DNA of 64,000 nucleotides from Blakeslea trispora (taxonomy: Eukaryota > Mucoromycota > Mucoromycetes > Mucorales > Choanephoraceae), in the NCBI GenBank assembly GCA_025331445.1, contig JAIWNE010000026.1:281144-345143 (forward strand), in the 5' to 3' direction. The notes under the pieces were generated by a model. It had not been told where the DNA came from. It saw only the letters and a list, made by a program, of their open reading frames with translations, and made no database searches. Positions 37,308 to 46,449 of this stretch are shown here, in pieces. How positions within the stretch are numbered: the stretch's first letter is position 1; each line of letters opens with the position of its first letter. A program made the position numbers and the translations under genes.

Positions 37308-38578
37308 TTAAAGGATAGGATATTGTTCATCAATAAGCTTCTTGAGCTCTTTATCATGGTTGTATTTCTCGGAACAAGTAGCCTTCTTGGTCATTTTATC
37401 ACATAAATCATCCATATCGATTTCATCAAAGCGAGGATGGTCTGAGATATTGTCCCACATCTTGGTCACTTCTTCATGAGAAGGATGGGCTTGTTCAATT
37501 GGTTGGGCAGGAAGGCCTTCAAGAGGATAAAAGAAATCAAACTGAGAGGGATCCGTTGTGAAGGAGAATTTCTGTTGATCAAGGAAATCATCTAGCTTAA
37601 ATTGGTCAGATGATAAGCCCAGGAGTTCGGAATGATCAATGAGCGTATTGGAAGGTGGTAGACTATCGGTCTTGAGGATATCATCAATCGACAATGGTTG
37701 GTGAGCCTCGGGCGTATTGGACCTTGATTTACTTGAACTAGAATACGTGCTACTGAGACTATCAAAGTGAGAAATAGGAGAAGGTGTATCGTCCTGACGA
37801 AATGAACGTATCAGTTTCTGTGGTCTTGCATCATCTTCTGATTGCTTGGAAGAGAGTGGGAGATCAAAGGAAGCTGTCGAACCCAACAGTCTCTGGTTTT
37901 CCTCTTGTAATTTTTGAATGGTTTCTTTTAGTTTTTCGTTCTCTAAAAGAAGATCTTTGCTGGACTGTTGACTGATCTGTTGCTCAAGTTCTTTTACCTT
38001 CTCTTCTAGCACACGCACATGATTTTCTTTTCTTTCTCGGAAAGCTCTTTGTGCAGCTCTGTTTTGTGCTTTTCGTTTTGTTTTTGGGTTATCTGACTAT
38101 GAAAACGGAGATCATTAAAAAGATTGTAAAACACTGATTTTTTAAAAGAAATCTTACATCTTCTTCTTCACTTGTTAGTGGTTTTCTACCAACTTTCTTT
38201 GGTTTACTACTGTCTGTGATAGCTGCTTTTGATAAAATAAATCAACACGTATGTACATATATCAATAAGAAAAAAAATCATACATTTTGTAGGACTGGTA
38301 GGACTTTGTATAGGAGATGGTGAGTTGGGAAAATTAAATGCATCATATTTTCTCTTCTCTACACTATCTGCTGATGGTGATGTATCTGGTGTCAAAGAAG
38401 GAGTGATAGTGTTATTTACATTGGTTTGGTTTTGATTGTTGTTGGTATTGTTGTTTGAAAGTAAAGCTAACAAAAGCATTGTTTGTGCTTCTGGATTATC
38501 TTTTAAAAATGATACATCAGGGTTGTTTCCTTGACTTGCTATCTTTTGGACTATATCTGCTAGTGTAGAATTGTTCAT
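37308..38578 (-). CDS. AP-1-like (Yap1/Pap1-type) bZIP transcription factor
   Basis: Three exons, 38578-38284, 38225-38158 and 38096-37308, 383 aa. The basic region AQNRAAQRAFRERKE (about 131-145) has the fungal AP-1 signature (Q..AQ.A[FY]R). It is followed by a leucine zipper (VLEEKVKELEQQI, LLLENEKLKETI, LQEENQRLL). KPKKVGRKP is a likely nuclear signal. The C-terminus has MWDNISDHPRFDEIDMDDLC then KKATCSE, resembling the C-terminal Cys-rich domain by which Yap1/Pap1 sense peroxide and hide the Crm1 export signal, here with two Cys. A role in oxidative-stress response is therefore inferred. Exon 2 has tandem acceptors (38225 or 38222) that add or drop one Ala. The upstream frame start at 38680 is rejected because it reads through promoter sequence. 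Confidence 0.9.
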
Positions 38579-39840
38579 TTTGTGCTTGATTTGTATGTGA
38601 AAGAATAAGAAGGAGAAGTGGAAAAAAAAATAGAAAGAGGAAAATCTCCCAAGGTCATGACAAATCAAAAGTAAAGTCACATTCCTTCAGCAAATGGCAT
38701 TGAAGCATCTGGATCAATGATAGACTGACTTTAAAAGGTAAGGTCCTCAAGGACCAAAACAAAACCTTAGAGTGGTTCTTTTGTATACGAGAATAGGTTC
38801 GCTTTATTCACTTCCCGCATCCAAATAAGATTGTAAACTCAAAAGGCTTAGACTAAGAGATTCAACCGTTTACCATCTAAATAACACAAGACACCAATCA
38901 TCTAATGCATAACTCTTGATGTTGTTCTCGGAAAAAATTTCGGAACAAGCTGAACTTGATTTATACTTGGGCGATCAGGTAGAACAAAACCAGTAAGCTC
39001 TACTGATTTACCTTGGTTTTTGTTAGATTCATGATCGTTCTCCCTTTTTTTTTTGCATGAATGTTGCTTTATTTTTGGGCAAAAGTCCAACTTGAAAAAA
39101 ATAAGCTTTCCATTATAGAGATTAAAGGTTAATGCAGTTACTGCGGCGTTCCACAACGCTTCTTCTTTTTTAATTCATCCAATAGAATCACTAGAATAGC
39201 ATCTGTTTTCTTGACAAAAATAGTTGTTATCAAATGATACACTTTAAGTGAGCCACATAAGTCGGTCAATAATAATAACAGAGAGAAAGAGCATTCTAGA
39301 GATCCTTTCTTTCTGGCAAATGACAACTGTTTATTTAAAATGCTTGATTATTGTTAAACTGATTTTGTTATGAATCATTCAAGTTGCCAAAAAAAAAAAT
39401 AGGATGTCTAGTATTCCAGTTTACTTTCTGTTCCAATCTCCATTTTGCTTTAGTACACGCTTGCTTGGGCCAACACAGCCACATGCTTGAAAAAGAAAAG
39501 ACGATTAAAAGAAAGTCAGGCAATCATAGAAAAAAAAAAGCCTACAATCTATGTCTTTAGCAATATGTAAATCTGTGATTTTAAAGGATATTTTTTTTAC
39601 AGTCATCATTTCCTTTTTCTTAAGATCACTGAAGACAGGTTCAAAATAGGCTATTATCTTTAGCTCTATTATACTGATCCATGAAGACATTAACAACATA
39701 TAGTTACACTCCCACCATAACAACACCTGTATCGATATTTATCTCATTTTGCACGTAGGTCTTTTATTGTACACAAAACACTCCTTTTCATTCCTTAAGC
39801 GGAGGCTGGCTGCTATATTTTTTTTAGTAGTATGTAATTA
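38579..39840. other. Intergenic with possible decayed coding scraps
   Basis: About 1.2 kb. Minus-strand frames at 38902-39156, 39138-39326 and 39505-39726 are each interrupted and I recognise no domain. They could be remains of a mobile element, given the element-rich DNA that follows. Confidence 0.3.
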
Positions 39841-39997
39841 TAGCAGTCGCTCTATCTAAGAGTGTTCTATCTAAGAGTATTCTCTATTTAAGGATGGTTT
39901 CTGGAAAACTATTTATCAATTTGAGCCTTAAGATCAATTCTATTTAAGGGTAAGTTTTTCTAATATTTTCGACTACCTTTAGATAGGGCGACTACTG
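39841..39997. mobile_element. Short TA-flanked MITE (about 157 bp)
   Basis: The left end TAGCAGTCGCTCTATCTAAG (39841) and the reverse complement of the right end, CAGTAGTCGCCCTATCTAAA (ending 39997), form imperfect terminal inverted repeats with most positions matching. Each end is flanked by TA (39839-39840 and 39998-39999), as in Tc1/mariner/pogo insertions. There is no coding capacity. A further small palindrome, CAGTTTGCCTTAATTAAGG to GACTG, also between TA dinucleotides, follows near 40046-40072. Confidence 0.6.
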
Positions 39998-40134
39998 TAT
40001 GACTTTTTTTGATTTCATTTAGCCATATGATTTGCTTTTTCCCTACAGTTTGCCTTAATTAAGGTCTGACTGTATATACTTTTTTTTTAGGGGAACAAGC
40101 CCAGTTTTATTTAAAGTCCCTTAAATGTCAGAAG

Positions 40135-40182
40135 GAATCTATTTAAATGTGAATCTACTTGAATGTGAATCTACTTGAATGT
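40135..40182. repeat. Three 16-bp tandem repeats
   Basis: Unit GAATCTACTTGAATGT: copies 2 and 3 are identical, and copy 1 differs at two positions (GAATCTATTTAAATGT). They lie about 140 bp upstream of the transposase relic. Confidence 0.85.
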
Positions 40183-40322
40183 TCCCGACAGAAATTCAAA
40201 TTATAAGCATAAATCCTCAGTGGCTTTCGTGGTTTATTGATTTCTTTACTTGCAATTTTATCTTTGTTCCTGAAGAAGTTTTTTGTTTTGTTTTCTAAAG
40301 TTTTTTTTTGTAAACGTCAAAC

Positions 40323-42660
40323 ATGTCAACCTCTCCTGGCAGAATCGTATACAACTTATCCAAAATTGAGACCGCTCTTATCTGTACTGAAGTACCAGGA
40401 GTATCAAGTCTTCATTTGAACGAGACTGTATGTGTAGTAGCAAACGAGTGGAAAGAATGCTTCAACCGCATCAACGAGTTGACTGCAAGCAAGTGGATCA
40501 AGAAGCGTAGTAGAATCGCTGATAACTTGATCATGGGTAAAATCCGTGAATGTCACCGAATAGATCACCATACGCCTGCCAGAACTGTGCCTATCAGTCA
40601 AAAAGACTAAAAAAAAAATGGATGCAAAGGAACTTTAAGCATCCTTCAGTATGTTCAAAACCCTAGTGTTGTTGAAATTAAGATGTCGATGGGCCATATC
40701 AACTGTGTCCCTGGCAGCAATAGCGATATCAGAACTCTTCCTTTGTCCACGGAGACCGTAACGGTCATTGAAGGAAACTTGAGAAATGGCTCAAACTGCA
40801 GAGACATTAGAACTGCAGTTCTTCGCCAAATTGAGCAGTGGGAATGTGGCAGAAGAAAGCTCACTTATGAAGATGTTTACAATCGCATCAAGAAGGTGCG
40901 ATATATTGAGTTACTTTTTGAACATTTGAGTTGAGCAATAATTTTACTTGAGTAGATTAAAGAGACTCTTTATCGTCTTGATAAAAATGACTTGATTTCT
41001 TTTGACGCCTGGCTTGACCGTCAATTGTCAATGAAGAACTATGTTGTCTTCAATAACAACTTGCAATTGTACAGTCAGAATGACAAGCTCTTTGCCCATG
41101 GGTTCCAATCCCCTGTTCAAGTACGAGAGATGTCCCTCAATAAGTCTTTCTGTCTTGATGCAACACATGGCATCTCTCCTAGAAGTACTGAGGTGATTTA
41201 CAGTCTTGTTGCTCGGGACTCTCAAACCTACAAAGGATATTCTGTTGCCTATATGGTAACCAACGATTAAACCGTTGACCCATTGAATCAATGGCTTACC
41301 TTCTTGAAGCAACAAGGTAGCTGCAATCCTGAGGCAATCACCATTGATTGTTGTGTGACCGAGCTCAATGCCATCTGCAGTGCACTGAATGGCACCTATG
41401 TCCATTATTGCGAGTTTCATGTGTTAAAGGCTTGGAGAATGGCCATGGACCAAAAGGTCACACTAGCTGGTGCTCGCCCAAGAAGAGGTAGGCCAGTACA
41501 AGAAATAACTGGAGCAATTGCTAGCTCAGCTACTTCTTACAAGCGAAGTTGCTGCTTTTAATGAGCTTCTTGCTCAATTCGAGTCAAAGTTGGAACAAGA
41601 GAACCAGGTTGGCTTTCTGGCTTACTTTCGTAGACGCTGGACTCAAACTGAGGAGCTGAAGGGTCGATGGAGTCAATCGTACATGCCGGAGACACATAGA
41701 AGCATGCTCACTAACAATTATATTGAGTCGTGGCATAACCAACTTAAGACCGTATATTTTAGTCGACGCAGAATCAACCGTCTATATCATTTGACTTTTG
41801 TCTTGGTTAATGATGTCGAATATCACTTCGCAGAGGAACGAGAACGTATCATGTTCAACAATGGCAGAATGGGGCCAGAGCAAAACGAACAAGCTAAACG
41901 TTCATTCTTTGCGAGAGAGGTTCCTGCAAACCAATTGCCTTCTCTCATTGAAAACCCATTGGGTAACAATAGCAGTGATGTTGCTGTTGTCAATGGGAAT
42001 TGGTTTGTAGGCTCTTTGACTTCCCTGTCTGTTAAGTGCTCTGTTAGTGTTGAAAATGGCTTTATTAGCAAATGTACGTGTTCTGATTTCAGGAAGAGAA
42101 GTTTGCCTTGTAAGCACATGTATCTCTTAAAGAGATACACCTCAGTTTCTTTGTTCTACGATCGTGTCAGAAATGATCAATTGATCGCTTTCAGAACTCA
42201 GGAAGCAACTCAAATTGACGAAGAAGGTATTGCTTTCAAGAATAAAAATAAAACTGCTCAACATAAAGGACTAACATTAAGTCTTTTTTTTAAGATGAAG
42301 AGATAGGTGTTGTGGATGAAGATGAAGCTGAAGCCAGCACTGTCAACATTGAATCGGAGAACCTCTTTGCGTTTGATGAAGTTGATGTTGACTTTGTTGG
42401 TGGAAGTGACGAAGAAGTTGAAGAAGAGGAAGTGAAGAGAGGAGTGTAGCTTGTGAACGTGTCAAGACTTTGATGTCGACACTGAACTATCAAAAAAGAA
42501 AAGTGCACAAGGCATCCAGGGCTTCATCATTTGAAATAGAAGCTGCAGAAGATATTGCGAACCACTTGGAAAAGCTAGATGGGTTTTTGGTAAGAAACAC
42601 CAACTTGTACAGAAATCTTGAAAGACAGTTACATCAAAAAAATCTTTAGACTTATAATAG
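40323..42660 (+). pseudogene. Mutator-like (MULE) transposase with SWIM zinc finger, broken
   Basis: The readable protein starts MSTSPGRIVYNLSKIE and runs through a Cys/His N-terminal region (CHRIDHHTPARTVP). It then reaches a DDE-type core with FCLDATHGIS (first Asp) and AITIDCCVTE (second Asp) plus YCEFHVLKAWRMA. A SWIM finger CTCSDFRKRSLPCKH lies at about 42072-42120. An acidic segment (SDEEVEEEEV) and a coiled tail ending near 42650 follow. One intron is plausible at 40896-40955. In-frame stops occur at 40608 and 41268. Frame changes are needed near 41510, in the T8 run near 42285, and near 42445. The gene is therefore dead as assembled. Matching MULE terminal repeats were not found by eye. 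Confidence 0.8.
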
Positions 42661-43192
42661 TTCAGGAATAATCATTATGTTCTTAGATTTTATATAATAA
42701 TAGTTTTAACTTGACTTCAATTAACGAAAAGTACTTCGAAGAGTCACAATAATAAAGACGTATTTACGATAACACAGTTAATCAATTAGACAGGCAGTGT
42801 TTTTAGAGGTAGTTATCATTTAGTTTTTCAGAAACACTAGTAATTTCGGGCAGACAACCATGTAGTGTAGAACAAAGTTCTTTAAGATAAAGTATAATAA
42901 AAGTCAAGCTAGCTCTCTTGTTTATCGAATTTCAACGTGGGATATTTATAATGAAAATAAGTTTTAAAATCAGAGGATCAGGTGAATAATGTTACGAAAT
43001 AAGAAGAGAAAGGGAAAGAGATTTATTCATAAGCCATTATATAGTACTGCACTTGCTTGGATCAAACAATCCGTCGCAGTCTTTCTCTTTTTTTGCATCT
43101 CAAGCATATTGGAGAAATACACCGCTTTCTGTTGATTTTGCCGGGACAAGTGACAGATCCACAGCCTTTGCATGTTCTTCGCTTGGGTACAT
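42661..43192. other. Spacer between two element relics
   Basis: About 530 bp of AT-rich sequence with no gene of its own. Frames at 43053-43347 plus are antisense shadows of the minus-strand relic. Confidence 0.4.
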
Positions 43193-45403
43193 CTATTGTA
43201 ATGTTAGATGTCCTGCTACTGTTGCTACTGCTGCCAAATTGGATGTTTTCACATCAGCAGTTCTGTGGATATTGGGCTGCAGTATTTGCGGGACTGAGCT
43301 TGATATCAAAGGCTGTTGTTGACGAATTTGCATGCGTGGTATGCTAAAAGCAAAAGGTATGTTTTGTGATTTGAATGGAAACACAGCAGCAGGAGGAACA
43401 GAAGTTGGAGCAGGCATAATTAACGGTGATTCAGGTAGCATGACATTATCTACTGTCATAGGAAGCTAGGTACACGAGCTTGTTCAGTCTGCTTAGGTGC
43501 ATTTACAGATCTTTGTTCAGTCATGAACGACTCAATGATACCATAATAAATGCTATTGGTTTTCTTAGCCGCTTCCTGCTCTTTCCAGTGGCCAAAGTGC
43601 TTCTCCAAATGCTCTGGCGTCTTGTAGGAAATGTTCTCACCATTTGCATGAGCATTCCAAATGGAAAAAATTTCTGAAATCAGAGCTATGAACATTTAAA
43701 AACTGCTCGTTATACAGCCGAGAAAACAAAAACAACTCTTCTAGTGTATGCACCGCAATAACAGCAAACCTGGTCCTTTGAGCATGAGCAACGTAAGTGT
43801 ATCTGGCATTTATCGGACGACCTGTTGAACCGACAGACAGATGCACAGTATCTTCTATCTTTGGAATGGTCAAGTCTGAAATCCAGAAGCAACCATATTA
43901 CATTGCTACTTTCAATGCCAAGTTTTCTCATTTCATCTTCAAGAAATGGACAAATTCCAAAAACTTCTTTTGAACCTTGGTAATACAAAGCATTAATATC
44001 GACAGATATATGTTGCTTACAATCATTCATGCCAAGCTTGCTTCTCAACAATTGAATGTGTTGGACTACCATGGATCATAGTGACCTTTATGAAGACGAC
44101 TGCATCGATTGGCAGTTCCAACGTCAATATTATGGCGCAGTCAATATTCTGTCAACATGGCATCTGCCAATTTAGGTCCTGCTCCAAACGAGCCAAACTT
44201 TTGAATTAGATTTGATGGACACCACCCTCAAGGGAGTTGGTGCCTCTTACACATCTATACAAAGTAAGGCCAAGTTTGTCTTTTTTGCCAGTCTTGAAAT
44301 AGAGCTGAACTCCTGGGGGATCAGAGCGTGCCCTAACTCTATAGTTCTAAGAACACTTAAAGCCTATTTCCAAGAAAGCTTGTCAAACAAAGGTCTTGCA
44401 GACTTCGAGCACTTCAGTGGTCCAAAAGACAAAAACAAAGATTTTAACAGCGGCAACAACTGCTCAGGAGCAGGAACTTTTCTTCTAACGCGCTTCATGA
44501 TCCAGGATCTGTCATACTTCATCTTTACTTCCCATGAAGATCCATTGCTCTCGAGTGCTTCTGCTACAACTCTCTTATCTTCCTCATCCAAGACAAAAAG
44601 ACTGTCACTGAATCTACGAGTAAATTCTTTGTAGAGGGTGTGCTTTTTGTAAGGCTTGATCATGTCCATTAGATGGAATATATCTTTCACTACTCTTGTA
44701 CGAATTATAGAGATATCGACTCCATCATTATTGTTTGGGCTTAAATTTACATTTGAAAATGCTTTATAGCCAGCAGAAAAGCTTTCTTTGTCTACCATCG
44801 CCGTGTCTTCTCCAAACATAACTACAAAAGCTTCCTCAACCTCACTATCTGTAGCACTCCGATCGCTTGCGGATTGAACATCAACGCTTTGCTGAAAGGA
44901 GACTGTAAGATTTTGCTCATGGTTACTAGATTCATCCATGCATTCTACATCTTGTTCGGCTACTGTTACAAGATCCTTCATTGGTATACTCAATTCAAAG
45001 GGAAGTGCACCAAAAGAATTGAGAGGCCTTGTGTTTCCAGTGATTGAACCTGAGTTCAAAGAGAAAAGGAATCCTGGGAGCTTAACACGTAATATGTTTA
45101 CCATGACTACACCTTGATTAGTGATATCACTGCAAACTTTACCAAGCGCAACTATACTCTTTGCTTGCCTAGGCTTTTAAGCTACACAAATACCTGGAAG
45201 ACAGTTTCTAGAACTTAATCTAGTACCAATCTACCTTCCCACCTTTCTGATAGTTGCATCTCTCAGAAATGCTTGGAAATATGGAGGCAATTGCTGCCAT
45301 AATTGATCCATGTAAATTACCAATACCTTGTTCTTGTAGGCTACTTGAACAGCATCCACCTTATCTTTAGCAGAGAAGGGTATCCATTCAGCATCAAATC
45401 TCA
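43193..45403 (-). pseudogene. Decayed element gene with 3'-5' exonuclease-like domain
   Basis: Read on the minus strand from about 45403. The start ALRFDAEWIPF matches the D-x-E motif I of DnaQ/WRN-type 3'-5' exonucleases. It is followed by VQVAYKNKVLVIYMD and PPYFQAFLRDATIRKVG, then across a 66-bp intron (about 45236-45171) RQAKSIVALGKVCSDITNQG. Next come a linker and a conserved-looking block LTLYRCVRGTNSLEGGVHQ, FGSFGAGPKLADAMLTEY, LRHNIDVGTANR and HKGHYDPW, then FGICPFLEDEMRKLG and HANGENISYKTPEHLEKH. Stops and frame changes break it near 44365, 44210, 44135, 44050, 43700 and 43455. The 5' end is missing. I recall this architecture as a repeated mucoralean gene family, probably mobile; its formal name I cannot give. 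Confidence 0.6.
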
Positions 45404-46168
45404 AGGCCCTAGCCAACACCTTGAAAGTTTATATGGACATTGGTCTTCAAAAGTGCAACACGGAAAGTGAAATCCTTATGCTTCCCTCTAGGATTACTCG
45501 TCGACCAACAGGTCAAGAAAAGGGAGAATATATCGGTTTAGACTTGAGTGGTAATAACAATACAAACAAAAAAAAAGAAAGTTGTATATGAAATAGAATT
45601 CATATTTTTAAGTTTGACAGGCTCTTATGTACGTGTCTATCTTGTGACACTTCAAAGTCAAGGTCGTATCAAAACACGTCAGGCAAAACACACAGTCAAG
45701 GGTTATCTAAAGCAAGGCCATATCAGTAAGCTGATTGATGTTATGACTGAATGTGTCGATTGTTTCTTGTCTCATGTCCATATGGGAAACGATCGGCAAC
45801 CTTTAACCTTGGGCCTCTGTATTTCATTCCCATAGGTTCAAGCGGCTATCAACAATGCCTATGTCTTGCGTTGGACAAAGGATTTCTCTATCACAGGTGG
45901 CGAACAGAAGAATTTGGTCGATCATTTACAAACCTCATTTCGTCGTCGCGAAATTCCTGTTCTGATCAAGGCAGTCGTCAATGGTGCAGGTAAGTTTGTG
46001 CCTCTATCTATCTATTTAAATGCATGTGTGTATGTGCGTGTGCGTGTTTTCGAATTGTTTTTCTTTTCTCATTCTCTTAAAAAAAAATAGCTGGCTGCCT
46101 TTTGGCTGATAGTTATCGTAGTTTGGTTACATTATTAACTTGTACAGTCAGTACAGGTACAAATGCAG
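45397..46168 (+). pseudogene. Hexokinase-like gene fragment, truncated both ends, stop inside
   Basis: Exonic pieces 45397-45550, 45621-45989 and 46091-46168. They read LKALANTLKVYMDIGLQ, MLPSRITRRPTGQEKGEYIG, LDLSGGSYVRVYLVTLQ, PLTLGLCISFP, VQAAINNAYVLRWTKDF and VVNGAAGCLLA through STGTNA. These follow hexokinase order: LPS..T..PTG, LDLGGTN-type phosphate loop, LGFTFSFP, RWTK.F, VND..GTL, GTG.N. The catalytic Asp of the VNDTVGTL motif is replaced (VNGAAGCL), and the loop reads SGGSY instead of GGTN. A TAG stop at 45834-45836 sits between FP and VQAAIN. The exonuclease relic abuts the 5' end, and a MITE lies 80 bp past the last exon, with no recognisable continuation. Confidence 0.75.
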
Positions 46169-46248
46169 GTAACATAAAAACAAAAGCCCTCCTCCCTTCC
46201 TTTTCTTTCAAGTCAATTACCCAACTCTCTTTCTCTCATTCATTTATA

Positions 46249-46449
46249 GAGATATATTCAAAAAGTTTCACCCCGAAATTTAACCGCCATGCTACAAGAA
46301 ATAGAGTTGAATGAATCAGGATGTCATAGTATGCTTGGAAAGAAAAAGGGCTTTCTAGCCATGACATCCTAGTTCATTCAAGTCTATTTCTTGTAGTATG
46401 GCTATCAATCGCGGTTAAATTTCGGGGTGAAACTTTCTGAATATATCTC
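46249..46449. mobile_element. Foldback MITE, copy 1 (201 bp)
   Basis: Nearly the whole element is an inverted repeat. The left arm GAGATATATTCAAAAAGTTT (46249 on) pairs with the right arm ending ATATATCTC at 46449. The inner arms carry TTTCACCCCGAAATTTAACC, CTACAAGAAATAGA and ATGACATCCT. Each end is flanked by TA. It has no coding capacity. It shares arm sequence with the copy at 56243-56458. Confidence 0.85.

Noticed and set aside
45231..45419. Treating the 62-aa minus frame as an intact small gene
   Set aside because: It is the exonuclease motif part of the larger broken element gene and is continued across an intron into the next segment; it also runs into hexokinase antisense at its 5' end.
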